The position numbers and the translations under genes were made by a program. A stretch of DNA of 36,660 nucleotides, from NCBI GenBank assembly GCA_030647555.1, contig JAUSJG010000004.1, forward strand, positions 1 to 36,660, written 5' to 3'. How positions within the stretch are numbered: position 1 is the first letter of the stretch; every line of letters begins with the position of its first letter. The DNA comes from a bacterium. GTDB taxonomy: Bacteria; Patescibacteriota; Andersenbacteria; UBA10190; CAIZMI01. The notes beneath the pieces are model-generated. The model was not told the origin of the DNA and did not search any database. It worked only from the letters and a program-made list of their open reading frames with translations. Positions 7,700-15,680 of the stretch are shown piece after piece.

Positions 7700-7884
7700 T
7701 TAGGACTTGGTAATTAATAAACGCTTCATCTTATGTTCAATCCATCTCCAAATACAACTGCTTCTCAATCAAAAATTTTTCAACGTACGTTAAGTACGTC
7801 TCAAAATTTTGTTCAATCAAAGACAGTCGTCTTTGAAGCGCATTGAACATAATATTAAAGCGTTTATTAATTACCAAGCCCTAA
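7700..7884. repeat. Giant-hairpin element, copy A
   Basis: This 185-bp imperfect palindrome has outer arms of 27 nt (7700-7726 with 7858-7884) with one mismatch, beginning TTAGGACTTGG and ending CCAAGCCCTAA. Inner arms of about 60 nt are partly complementary, and the tip is ACGTAC-GTTAA-GTACGT. The core blocks CATCTTATGTTCAAT, ACTGCTTCTCAATCA and AGCGCATTGAACATAAT recur in copies B and C. It fills the divergent intergenic region, and its last base is the A of the ATG of the DUF4012 gene. Confidence 0.9.
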
Positions 7885-9725
7885 TGAAATTAAATAAAAA
7901 AACTATCATATTAGTGTTGTTGGGATTCCTATTAATATTGATGGTTGGTTTTTTTGTACTAAAATTACGCGCCGTGTATGGAGATGTACAGGGAGCAGTT
8001 AGTGCAAAGAGTGAACTTCTGTCCGCTATTAATTCTAAAGATACAAAGCGTGTCAAAATAGCAATTATCACAACAAGGGAAGCCGTCACCAAGGTTGATG
8101 AGGATTTAAACATTTTTCGCTATTTTGCTTTTGTTCCAAGGGTAAAAAGGGAAATGAATACGGCAAAAGATGTAATCTTGCAAACAAACTATTTGCTGGA
8201 TTCAGCCAGTCTGGCAATCAAAATTATTAATGAATCGGGGGTGGATGTTATATCGCCAAATATGGATGTGACGAGCGCGGAAGCGTTGAAAAAAATTGAT
8301 ACCGCTCTTGTAAACAATAAATCGGATATGCAAAAATTGTTGGAGCGCGGGGATAAAATTATTGTTAATAAAGTCGCGAGTAGCAGTTTTCGGCAAATCA
8401 GATCCCTACACGAACAAATTACGGGTTATTCAAAAATAGCTCAACAGGTGGAAAGATTGATTATAACCACAGAAGATGGTACGGCTACTCTTTTGGGTTT
8501 ACGCGGTGAAAAAAAATACTTATTAATGTTTGAAAACAGTGATGAGCTTCGTCCTGGTGGTGGCTTGATTTCAACTTATGGTTTAATCACTCTAAAAGAC
8601 GGACAAACATCCAATCTTTTCATCGACCATGTTCAAAATTTGAAACTTTTTTATACTACGCCGATTGAACTTAATCCCGACCCAATTCAGCAAACAATGC
8701 GACACCAGAAGAATTTATATATTTACGATGCCAATTGGTTGGGAGATCCCAACGAATGGTTGGACAAAATTTTTCGTTCTTGGAATGCCCAAAAACCGCT
8801 TGTCGATGGGATAATAGTAATGAGTACGAAGATATTGGAAGATGTTGTACGGCGATACGAACCGCTTCGATTGCCTGGAACAAATGAAGAATTTCGCGCG
8901 GATGACATAGTCGCTTCCTTGGATTACAACCTTGATGTACAGCATGGTCTTTATGATGTTAGTAAATATAAGGTTTTGGGCCCCCTGGTCGACGAATTGC
9001 TGAAAAATATTAAGTCTTCAAAGCCTACGCAACTTAAAGAAATTTTAGTGAACGCGAAAAAACGTTTTCAATCACGCGATCTTTTATTTTATACAAAGGA
9101 TGAAATTGTAAATGATGCGTTAAAAAACAATGGCATTCAAAACGAAATCACTGTGCCGGCCGGTGACGAGTTTTACGCGCTGGGGGCTAACTTGGGAAGC
9201 GGTAAGGCCGATGGACGAATGAAACGCTCGCTTGCGATGCGCGTTTATGCTCAAGAAATTTATCCGGCAACTTCGGCTACAATTACGCAAGATTACACCG
9301 CGGGTGTTGATGATTTTCGTGCCAGTGGATATTATGGATATCTCCGTTTCTTTTTACCTCTTGGAAGCAAGCTTGGTGCTTTTGATAATTTTAACTTGGT
9401 CGAAGATGAAAATATAATAGAGGCAGGGCGACAGGTTTACGGTAACTATTTCAGTGTTGCCACGGGAACAAAAAAAGACGTCGCGATTACATACGCGTTG
9501 GCCGAGAGCGTTGCCAAGCAAATTAAAGCTGGAAATTATTCGTTAACTCTGCGCAAGCAAGGTGGCGTAGAAATGCCGTTTGAGGTGAAAATAAATATTC
9601 CCGATAGTTGGAAAAATCCGGTAATTACGACATCCGACGGAACAACCGAATTTACAAAAAACCAAAGCACGGTCACATGGAAGGGGATATTAACAAAGGA
9701 TATGCAAATCGAAATTAAAAAATAG
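7884..9725 (+). CDS. DUF4012 domain-containing membrane protein
   Basis: This 613-residue protein is anchored by one N-terminal membrane helix (about residues 5-25, IILVLLGFLLILMVGFFVL). A helical region follows and then the DUF4012 domain, whose hallmark YLLMFENSDELRPGGGLIS is visible at about residues 213-231. DUF4012 proteins are common in CPR and Chloroflexi-like bacteria; their function is not established, although a cell-surface role is usual. The start is ATG 7884, where the hydrophobic anchor begins; the longer frame from 7809 runs inside the giant hairpin. Promoter elements, if any, must lie in the hairpin's right arm. Confidence 0.88.
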   Translation: MKLNKKTIILVLLGFLLILMVGFFVLKLRAVYGDVQGAVSAKSELLSAINSKDTKRVKIAIITTREAVTKVDEDLNIFRYFAFVPRVKREMNTAKDVILQTNYLLDSASLAIKIINESGVDVISPNMDVTSAEALKKIDTALVNNKSDMQKLLERGDKIIVNKVASSSFRQIRSLHEQITGYSKIAQQVERLIITTEDGTATLLGLRGEKKYLLMFENSDELRPGGGLISTYGLITLKDGQTSNLFIDHVQNLKLFYTTPIELNPDPIQQTMRHQKNLYIYDANWLGDPNEWLDKIFRSWNAQKPLVDGIIVMSTKILEDVVRRYEPLRLPGTNEEFRADDIVASLDYNLDVQHGLYDVSKYKVLGPLVDELLKNIKSSKPTQLKEILVNAKKRFQSRDLLFYTKDEIVNDALKNNGIQNEITVPAGDEFYALGANLGSGKADGRMKRSLAMRVYAQEIYPATSATITQDYTAGVDDFRASGYYGYLRFFLPLGSKLGAFDNFNLVEDENIIEAGRQVYGNYFSVATGTKKDVAITYALAESVAKQIKAGNYSLTLRKQGGVEMPFEVKINIPDSWKNPVITTSDGTTEFTKNQSTVTWKGILTKDMQIEIKK

Positions 9726-9869
9726 GGCAGTAACGTTTCCCTCCCTTATTCAGGTTGCACACGCTTCGGCGGTGTTACTCTGATGAGCAAAGGGCGAGGG
9801 TGGGTTTTGTGAGAAAGTTTGCCATGTCTGGACGTAAAATCCAAAAAAGAGTAGTTTCAATAAACATTT

Positions 9870-9943
9870 TCCGGGATCGTCTAATGGCAGGACACGAGAC
9901 TCTGAATCTCGTAATCTTGGTTCGAGTCCAAGTCCCGGAGCCA
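9870..9943 (+). tRNA. tRNA-Gln(CUG)
   Basis: The cloverleaf has acceptor TCCGGGA/TCCCGGA, D stem GTCT/GGAC, anticodon stem CGAGA/TCTCG with loop CTCTGAA (anticodon CUG), T stem CTTGG/CCAAG, discriminator G and an encoded CCA. The CCA is shared with the stem of the cruciform-like sequence that follows. Upstream, 9726-9869 contains no convincing gene. Confidence 0.95.
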
Positions 9944-10064
9944 CGTAAAGAAAATTGCAAAGCAATTTTCCACGTGGCAGGCCGCCACGCAGACTGCTAC
10001 GTGGTTTACTTTACGTGAGCCGCGTAGGGACGTGAGCGCGATGCGCTTTTACGTCCTTTACGCG
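9942..10064. repeat. Cruciform-like structured sequence directly after tRNA-Gln
   Basis: An outer stem CACGTAAAG/CTTTACGTG (9942-9950 with 10009-10017) encloses two hairpins: GAAAATTGC/GCAATTTTC with loop AAA, and an imperfect CCACGTGGCAG/CTGCTACGTGG. A second long hairpin follows at 10021-10064 (CGCGTA/TACGCG, GGACGT/ACGTCC, inner GCGC/GCGC). The outer stem uses the last two bases of the tRNA's CCA. It resembles, without sequence identity, the hairpin-rich DNA after tRNA-Thr. Confidence 0.75.
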
Positions 10065-10128
10065 ATCAAATAGTTTGAAATATCGCTGATTTGTATAGTT
10101 TTTTGGAATCAGATAAAATATGATCACG

Positions 10129-10422
10129 ATGAAACCAAAAAGTAAAACAAAGCAAGATGCTGTAAAGGCAGATGATAATCAGAAATATTTTATTGCGATA
10201 AATCAGGAACTCAATTCTATTAGAAGCGAAATGGCAACGAAGGTTGAGTTAAGGGATATGGAAGAAAGAATTTTCCAGCACTTTGACGTTTCTGTGGAAA
10301 AAATTGAATCATCACTGCGCGGTGCAAATTCAGATCACATATCATTGCTTGATGAAAAGAAAAACGATCACGAGGTTCGAATTACAACACTAGAAGTCCG
10401 TGCGGGGCTACGCTCCATATAG
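10129..10422 (+). CDS. Small coiled-coil hypothetical protein
   Basis: This protein of about 97 residues (MKPKSKTKQDAV...) is lysine-rich at the N-terminus and then strongly helical and charged, with heptad-like spacing (INQELNSIRSEMATKVELRDMEERIFQ and later KKNDHEVRITTLEV). Such short coiled-coil proteins occur often near mobile DNA; no family can be named. ATG 10129 lies nine bases after TAAAAT, close to the local leaderless spacing; ATG 10120, three codons earlier, is the alternative. It has no membrane segment. Confidence 0.6.
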   Translation: MKPKSKTKQDAVKADDNQKYFIAINQELNSIRSEMATKVELRDMEERIFQHFDVSVEKIESSLRGANSDHISLLDEKKNDHEVRITTLEVRAGLRSI

Positions 10423-10591
10423 CATTTAGTTCGGAGCGAATACAAAACCGTTATCGTTCAACATTTCGGGGCAATCTAGTAAAAAGTAATCCTGTGTTTC
10501 ACTTGTTTATCAGGTGTTTTGTGTTGGATTTGGCCTAAAAACGTCACTTGAATTTTCTAAAAGAGTAGTAAATGGTAGACTAATGGTACCC

Positions 10592-10822
10592 ATGCAAGAC
10601 AAAACGGAGATAGAGAACCTGACACAGGAAATAAAAAAACTAAGTGCTAATTTTAACTGGCGTAGTTCATTTATCCACGGAATAGTGAGCGGTTTTGGTA
10701 CAGCCATTGGTGCCGGCTTGTTGGTGGCTTTAGTCATATTACTATTAGGACAGCTAACCAATATGCCAATACTGGGACAACTCTTTAAATTCTTGGTTGG
10801 AAACTTGTCGGGCATAAAGTGA
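10592..10822 (+). CDS. DUF5665-like small membrane protein
   Basis: This protein of about 76 residues (MQDKTEIENLTQEIKKLSANF...) has a short amphipathic coiled-coil start, the stretch GIVSGFGTAIGAGLLVALVI and a second hydrophobic turn LGQLTNMPILGQLF. The order (charged helix, Gly-rich membrane helix, LLGQL...P.LG) matches my memory of the DUF5665 family, whose function is unknown. ATG 10592 lies ten bases after TAGACT; ATG 10583 is possible. The extension to a GTG at 10514 is not family-like. Confidence 0.65.
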   Translation: MQDKTEIENLTQEIKKLSANFNWRSSFIHGIVSGFGTAIGAGLLVALVILLLGQLTNMPILGQLFKFLVGNLSGIK

Positions 10823-10885
10823 AAATCGTGTTACTGTTATGTAACAATTAAGATAAGATTTAGTTTAAAAAGGAGGTGAGAAAAT

Positions 10886-11080
10886 ATGGCGACTATCATA
10901 AATAATCCACCAGCTAATGATAATTCAGGTGGACCCATCGGTATAATTATCGGGATTATCGTCCTGATTGTTCTAGGATATCTCGGATACGTGTATGGGC
11001 TTCCTGCGGTAAGACAAAAGGGAACTCCGCAGATTAATGTACCAAGTAAAATTGATGTAAACGTTAATCAAACTAAATAA
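10886..11080 (+). CDS. Small single-pass membrane protein
   Basis: This 64-residue protein has an N-terminal segment rich in Asn and Pro, one membrane helix at about residues 17-37 (PIGIIIGIIVLIVLGYLGYV) and a polar tail (INVPSKIDVNVNQTK). A near-perfect Shine-Dalgarno sequence AGGAGGTGA precedes the ATG, as in the next gene. A possible -10 (AAGATAAGAT region) and a short TGTTAC/GTAACA hairpin lie upstream. The function is unknown. It probably forms an operon with 11118-11264. Confidence 0.75.
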   Translation: MATIINNPPANDNSGGPIGIIIGIIVLIVLGYLGYVYGLPAVRQKGTPQINVPSKIDVNVNQTK

Positions 11081-11117
11081 CATACGATGAACGTATGTGC
11101 TAAAGGAGGTGAAAAAT

Positions 11118-11264
11118 ATGGGAATTATTGAAATCATTGCAATTGTGTTAATAGTCATGTGGCTTGGTGGATTTGCGCTTCAGATAGGCGGAGGACTTAT
11201 TCATATCTTGCTCGTCATAGCGATAATTGTATTCTTATTGCGATTTATTAGAGGAAAATCTTGA
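11118..11264 (+). CDS. lmo0937-family small membrane protein
   Basis: This 48-residue protein begins MGIIEIIAIVLIVMWLGG and ends FLLRFIRGKS. Two short hydrophobic helices, with an internal GGGLIHILLVIAII and a C-terminal RxIRG motif, match the lmo0937/DUF5670-type family, whose role is unknown (stress-associated in some Firmicutes). A strong AAAGGAGGTGA site precedes the ATG. The TGA stop at 11262-11264 runs directly into the repeat at 11264-11290. The paired strong ribosome sites mark these two genes as different in style from their leaderless neighbours. Confidence 0.82.
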   Translation: MGIIEIIAIVLIVMWLGGFALQIGGGLIHILLVIAIIVFLLRFIRGKS

Positions 11265-11290
11265 AGCGTTTATTAATTACCAAGCCCTAA
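11264..11290. repeat. Solo copy of the outer arm of giant-hairpin element A
   Basis: These 27 bases are identical to the right outer arm of copy A (7858-7884), ending TTAATTACCAAGCCCTAA. Here they abut copy B, sharing its first TAA. No matching left arm is present nearby. Confidence 0.85.
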
Positions 11291-11471
11291 GGCGACTGAC
11301 GTAAATAACCTATCCATCTTATGTCCACTACATCTCTGACTACAAACACTACTCGGTCACGAAATCCCTCAACGTACTTACAGTACGCTTCAAGATTTCG
11401 TTCGGTCGCAGTATTCGTATTCAGAGCGTATTGAACAGAATATGGACAGGTTATTTACGTCAGTCGCCTAA
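11288..11471. repeat. Giant-hairpin element, copy B
   Basis: This 184-bp imperfect palindrome has outer arms TAAGGCGACTGACGTAAATA and its near-exact complement ending GTCGCCTAA. Its core matches copy A: CATCTTATGTCCACT, ACTACTCGGTCA, AGCGTATTGAACAGAAT. The tip is CGTACT-TAC-AGTACG. The outer arms differ in sequence from those of copies A and C but pair with each other. It ends two bases before the ATG of the oxidoreductase at 11474. Confidence 0.9.
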
Positions 11472-11473
11472 GG

Positions 11474-13159
11474 ATGAACGCTGATCAACACACGTCGCAT
11501 AGGACAGTCGCAGTCTTTGGGGCCGGTATTGCAGGTTTAAGTACAGCCCATGAGTTTGCTCGAAGGGGATATAAGGTATCTGTGTATGAAGTAAATCCAG
11601 ATGCAGGTGGATTTTTTCGCAGTGCTCGGATGCCCACAGATGATCATATGCCTTCCGAGTACTCATGGCATGGCATTGGGCCTTGGTATCACAATGTATT
11701 TGATCTCATGAAACAGATTCCGTTTGACGAGACGGGGAGCATGTATGACAAGGCATTATCTCGACCGATTGCTTTTGGATTAGTTTCAGATAAAGGAAAA
11801 GCGGCATTTGATGATACGCTTTTTTTGAATGTGAAGAATATGTTTCGTATGTCATGGCTAGATGTTGTTCTGGGAGGTTGGTTGATGATGAAAACTTGGA
11901 CAGCTAATCGTAGAACTGTTGAGCAGTACGCTACATGTAATGCGGCTCAAGCATGGAGACCTTTGTTACGTGATCGCGCTTGGAAGGCCTGGAGATCTTC
12001 TTTTGGTCCTTGGGTTGGTTCTGATTGGAAAAATGTATCTCTCCATACGGCTGGGCAATTTTTTCGTAAACAATTAATAATGAAACCATCCCATTTTCAT
12101 AAAGCTGATGAGCAAGGCCCGGCGTGGTGGCATGGATCACGGGATGGATGGCTTCTTCTGCGTGGACCAAGCAGTGAATATTGGTTTGATAGATGGGTTG
12201 CATATCTTAAAACAAATGGTGTTGAATTTTTTTGGGAAAAGGCGTTAGAAAAATTAGATTTTGATGGGGAAAAAATACTAGTTGCACATTTAGAATCCGG
12301 AGATGTTGTGCGATCCGATGTGTATGTTCTAGCAACAAATCCGTTCGCCGCTGCAGATATTTTGGAACGTACACCTGATCTTGAAAAGCAGGATCAGTTA
12401 CGTCTACTTCGTCCGCTTGTGCAAGATGGTCCACATATTCAAGTATCTTTGCGCATCGCCTTCTCGGAGAAAATAGCATGGCCCAAAGAGCGGATGGCAG
12501 TTATAGTCGCCGATTCTGAATTTAATTTGACGCTGTTCGCAGAGGAACAGGCTTGGGACTCCCAAGTGTCTTTGGGTAATAGTATTAAGTCTTTGTGGAC
12601 GGTTACGGCTTGTGTAAGCTCTGTTCCGGGTCCACTCTTTGGTCTGCCACTTTCTAAATGTACGAAGGAGCAATTTATTGAAGAAGTAAAAGAGCAATTA
12701 TTTCGTTGTGAAGGGATAAACACATTAATTCAAAAACATAATCGCGGTAGAGAGTTAAAGGATTTTCCCATTGTAAAAATAGAAGTTTGGCATGAATGGT
12801 TATTTTCTTCCCAGGGGATTACATCTCCTCAGCCGAAATGGGTAAATACAACAAATACACAACAATATTTACCTACCCAAGCAACGCCTGTTTTAAATCT
12901 TGTGTTAGCGGGCGCACACACTAAAACACAGGTTGATGTGTGGAGTATTGAAGCTGCCGTAGAAAGCGGTCGGCGTGCGGCTCAAGTAATTATTCCTGAT
13001 GTGAAAGTTGTACCTCAATATAAACCGATATGGTTGCGTATGATCAGTGCTCTTGACGATGTTTTATTTGCTGTTAAAGGACCTCATATACTGAATGTTC
13101 TTGGGTGTTTTTTGATTATTATCGTTGTTGCTTTGATTTTTGTGAATTTGAGAAGATAA
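11474..13159 (+). CDS. FAD-dependent oxidoreductase with C-terminal membrane anchor
   Basis: This 561-residue flavoprotein of the amine-oxidase / phytoene-desaturase fold has an N-terminal dinucleotide-binding motif VAVFGAGIAGLSTAHEFARR with the following acidic YEVNPDAGG. A long substrate domain follows, and a C-terminal FAD motif near VLAGAHTKTQVDVWSIEAAVESGRRAA. A hydrophobic C-terminus (LGCFLIIIVVALIFVNLRR) would tether it to the membrane. The closest groups I can name are hydroxysqualene or carotenoid desaturase-like oxidoreductases; the substrate is unknown. The ATG lies two bases after hairpin copy B, so its 5' leader is inside or absent from that element. Confidence 0.85.
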   Translation: MNADQHTSHRTVAVFGAGIAGLSTAHEFARRGYKVSVYEVNPDAGGFFRSARMPTDDHMPSEYSWHGIGPWYHNVFDLMKQIPFDETGSMYDKALSRPIAFGLVSDKGKAAFDDTLFLNVKNMFRMSWLDVVLGGWLMMKTWTANRRTVEQYATCNAAQAWRPLLRDRAWKAWRSSFGPWVGSDWKNVSLHTAGQFFRKQLIMKPSHFHKADEQGPAWWHGSRDGWLLLRGPSSEYWFDRWVAYLKTNGVEFFWEKALEKLDFDGEKILVAHLESGDVVRSDVYVLATNPFAAADILERTPDLEKQDQLRLLRPLVQDGPHIQVSLRIAFSEKIAWPKERMAVIVADSEFNLTLFAEEQAWDSQVSLGNSIKSLWTVTACVSSVPGPLFGLPLSKCTKEQFIEEVKEQLFRCEGINTLIQKHNRGRELKDFPIVKIEVWHEWLFSSQGITSPQPKWVNTTNTQQYLPTQATPVLNLVLAGAHTKTQVDVWSIEAAVESGRRAAQVIIPDVKVVPQYKPIWLRMISALDDVLFAVKGPHILNVLGCFLIIIVVALIFVNLRR

Positions 13160-13308
13160 CCAGGTTCTCACTTCCTCTTAACTCCTGCGGGTTAAAGTTT
13201 GGAATATAAATAAACTCGTTCTGTCTCTGAAAAACAGTTCTAACGTCGTTCACGATGTGGAGCACTTAAAACAGGTTCTAAACGCGACCATTACCTATCG
13301 CTAGAAAA

Positions 13309-13341
13309 ATTAAAATAAGAGCATTGCGCCCTTATTTTAAT
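13309..13341 (-). terminator. AT-rich hairpin terminator, possibly bidirectional
   Basis: ATTAAAATAAG and CTTATTTTAAT form a perfect 11-bp stem around an 11-base loop. On the minus strand it is followed by TTTTTC, so it should terminate the gene at 13364-13759. It could also serve the oxidoreductase from the other side. The rest of 13160-13308 shows no gene, only repeated ACAGGTTCT-type words. Confidence 0.65.
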
Positions 13342-13363
13342 CCATATTTGTATAAATTTTGCC

Positions 13364-13759
13364 TTACATTGTTACGTTTACGTCTGGTTGCTCCTTAGTC
13401 AGTCGTTTTATGTTCAATATCAAATAAAAATTAATACATAGATCAATTAATAAAATGACCAAAACAGAAAATTGAGCGCTAATAATAAATGTGAACAAAC
13501 TTTCTAAAACAAAAAATACCATTTGAGCGATAAGACACTTAACTATCAAGTTGGCAGATTTTAGCATAATTTCGTTTAGTTTAATACCAATATATATATA
13601 TAGAATTCCAAAAATTAGACCAATGATTCCAACTAATCCCAAAATTAAGTTACCTTGAAAAGTTTTAAATAAATTTATTATATTATAAACTTCATACATA
13701 CCAATAATCAAAAAGAACCCTTTTAATGATTTTGTTGTTTCTAGAGTAATTTTTAGCAT
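13364..13759 (-). CDS. Hypothetical polytopic membrane protein
   Basis: This 131-residue, AT-rich gene encodes three or four hydrophobic helices (FFLIIGMYEVYNIINL; LILGLVGIIGLIFGILYIYI; CLIAQMVFFVLESLFTFII; FSVLVILLIDLCINFYLIL) with short polar loops and a tail RLTKEQPDVNVTM. I recognise no family. Its AT content is higher than that of the surrounding core genes, as is that of the divergent neighbour at 13865, suggesting the two came in together. Confidence 0.6.
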   Translation of the reverse strand: MLKITLETTKSLKGFFLIIGMYEVYNIINLFKTFQGNLILGLVGIIGLIFGILYIYIGIKLNEIMLKSANLIVKCLIAQMVFFVLESLFTFIISAQFSVLVILLIDLCINFYLILNIKRLTKEQPDVNVTM

Positions 13760-13864
13760 TTAAGTTTAAATATAATTAATACTACTAGACTAGCATTAGT
13801 GTAAAAAAGTGTATAGCATTACGAAACAATTGAACCCGTAAATAAAAATGCTATAATTTGATAG

Positions 13865-14476
13865 ATGAAAAAAGCGATACCAATAATTATCATCGTTCTT
13901 ACAAGTTTCTACTTGATTTATGATATTTTGCTTCTTGGGCACAATCGTGATGATATTTTTGTAGTTTATTTTTTTGAGGCAATAATTTTTGGTGTATTCT
14001 GTGTTTTGAAAATGAGAAAGACGATAAAGTATGACTTAATCTCAAGTGAAAATAGATCTGACAGTATAAGCAAATCAAAAGAGTATCAAGCAAAACTAAG
14101 AACCTCTGATGGTGTTGTTGGACTACTTACGTCTATTTATTTCTGTGTTCTTGCCGCTTTTTTTGTGTTGACTTATGTTTTTGTAAGTGAAGGAATATTT
14201 GAAATACAAATTAATTTTACCAACATATTACAACTATTGGTTATTCTTTTACTGGGACAATCCGTAGTTTACGTATCTGATTATATTATAGGCAATGATT
14301 ACAAAAATGCAGATATAGAAAAATTATTTAGCCTTCCTTACTATAGGTTGATTATTTTGAGTCTTGTAATTATTTTAGGCTCTTTCTTTGGTTTTCCTGT
14401 AGTAGTTTTGATTATAATGAAATTGGCATTTGAAATTTGGTATAGCATCTTTGAAAAATCGAAAAATAAATTCTAG
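13865..14476 (+). CDS. Hypothetical polytopic membrane protein
   Basis: This 203-residue protein has about five hydrophobic segments: IPIIIIVLTSFYLIYDILLL, VVYFFEAIIFGVFCVL, SIYFCVLAAFFVLTYVFV, ILQLLVILLLGQSVVYV and LIILSLVIILGSFFGFP. A charged loop at about residues 55-80 separates the second and third. No family is recognised. TATAAT at 13852-13857 lies seven bases before the ATG, so the mRNA is probably leaderless. It is AT-rich like the divergent gene at 13364-13759. Confidence 0.65.
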   Translation: MKKAIPIIIIVLTSFYLIYDILLLGHNRDDIFVVYFFEAIIFGVFCVLKMRKTIKYDLISSENRSDSISKSKEYQAKLRTSDGVVGLLTSIYFCVLAAFFVLTYVFVSEGIFEIQINFTNILQLLVILLLGQSVVYVSDYIIGNDYKNADIEKLFSLPYYRLIILSLVIILGSFFGFPVVVLIIMKLAFEIWYSIFEKSKNKF

Positions 14477-14531
14477 AGCCCTTGCTCGTATTCAGTCCAT
14501 GAGAAGAAAAATGAGCAAAATAAATGTTTTG

Positions 14532-14723
14532 TTAAAACCAAGTCGTTTTTGATTTCTTTGTCCGAATCATCTTTGATTTCAAATACAGTGTCGTGGTAAC
14601 GCAGCCCATTATCGCTTGTTTATCTTCTCGCTTCCCAGTCATGAGTATATGTTTGGCGTAGTCGCAAATATCAACGTTCGTTGCTTCGAATGAACTGTCG
14701 CTTTGTTTTAGTACACTTTCCAT
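14532..14723 (-). pseudogene. Possible decayed C-terminus of a serine recombinase
   Basis: The 63-residue frame contains FEATNVDICDYAKHILMTGK and REDKQAIMGCVTTTLYLKSK. This resembles the usual recombinase C-terminus (a helix, then KR..I......L.LK.K). Upstream on the same strand (14798-15013) a second frame carries CPLCGQ...GCTKN, which could be a worn zinc ribbon. Stop codons separate the pieces and no resolvase domain is seen. The call rests on weak motif similarity; it may instead be a meaningless open frame. Confidence 0.35.
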
Positions 14724-14828
14724 GAATCCTCAGTAGCGAATCAGATCTTCTGTAAACCGATTTTCAACCACCAGTTTATCAATATTCACTTTGTCGATTA
14801 GGTGGCTGTATTTTTTGTGCATCCGGGA

Positions 14829-15180
14829 AGCAAGCCACCTTCGTGGCTTGTGACGACATTGTTTTGTCCGCAAAGCGGACACAAAATTATTGATGAGCTT
14901 GTGTCCCTAAATTGCCACAAGCAATTCATGAACACTTCGCTCGGATTTGATGGCCGGAGCGATGTTTTTGTTTGCCCAACAGGGCAAGGCAAAAACCCCG
15001 CCATGCCCATCATAGTTTTACCGCGTCACGCCGTAGCTTTATGCGGAGGGTGAGCGGAGTGGAGAGGCCGGGGTCGAGGAAATTTTCGTCCGTCCTCGTT
15101 TCTTGCCCCGTAGCATCCCGCAAAAGCGGGATTGCTTCTGGGGTTCCGCCACCGAATTTCGTGCCAACGAAGTCGGTGCG
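14829..15180. repeat. Hairpin-dense noncoding stretch
   Basis: Successive hairpins cover this interval: CAAGCCAC/GTGGCTTG (14831-14850), a TTTTGTCCGC stem (14862-14886), GCTTGTG/CACAAGC (14897-14922), TCGCTC/GAGCGA (around 14937-14962), a GTTTTTG...CAAAAAC stem (14964-14997), CGAGGA/TCCTCG flanked by GGGG/CCCC (15069-15110), a CCCGC-AAAA-GCGGG hairpin (15112-15135) and CACCGA/TCGGTG (15150-15178). CACAAGCAATTCATGAAC at 14916 closely resembles the conserved linker of the array after tRNA-Thr. It may be a structured RNA or a pile-up of hairpin elements. No convincing gene fits 14724-15304. Confidence 0.6.
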
Positions 15181-15304
15181 TTGCCTACGATTCCAAAATC
15201 CTCATCAAGCCTGATTCAAAATTCTTGTATCGATTTTCTTGTTCATCTTTCGAAATAGCCATTTTCTGGTTGCGTGCCGGATAAAGAGATGAGATAATAT
15301 TAAT

Positions 15305-15640
15305 ATGGATTTTCTAGATTTTTTGCGACAGTTTAGAATTGGGCCGTTTGCAATTTTTGATACCGCGCTTGCGTATGTGGGTATTTTTCTTGTGGCACCG
15401 CTTCTGACTAAATTATTTTCTCGACTTCATCTCAATATTTCCAGAACTGCGTGGCTTTGGCTAACTTTGCCCATTGCGGTGATATTCCATCTTGTGTTTC
15501 GCCAAAACACACCGTTCATGAAAATGTTTTTGGATCCCAATGGTTTTTACATGGTAAAAATTATACTTTTGTTTATGCTTTATATGGGCTTAAGAAATAT
15601 TAGAACCAAAAAGCAGGTTAACGATTATTCAAGAGCTTAG
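15305..15640 (+). CDS. Hypothetical membrane protein
   Basis: This 111-residue protein has three predicted membrane helices (FDTALAYVGIFLVAPLLTKL; TAWLWLTLPIAVIFHLVF; MVKIILLFMLYMGL) and the loop RQNTPFMKMFLDPNGFY. I recognise no family. A -10 box GATAAT at 15293-15298 lies six bases before the ATG, giving a leaderless transcript. The metalloprotease gene begins 40 bases downstream and may be cotranscribed. Confidence 0.7.
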   Translation: MDFLDFLRQFRIGPFAIFDTALAYVGIFLVAPLLTKLFSRLHLNISRTAWLWLTLPIAVIFHLVFRQNTPFMKMFLDPNGFYMVKIILLFMLYMGLRNIRTKKQVNDYSRA

Positions 15641-15680
15641 TCTAATTTTTCGGAAAAACGGGATGAATCCGACATAAGAC

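Noticed and set aside
9776-9810. Hammerhead-like CTGATGAG...CGA core before tRNA-Gln
   Set aside because: The needed GAAA box and flanking stems are missing; chance match.
14802-15053. 83-codon plus-strand open frame in the hairpin-dense zone
   Set aside because: It is made of hairpin arms, lacks a start signal and resembles no protein family.
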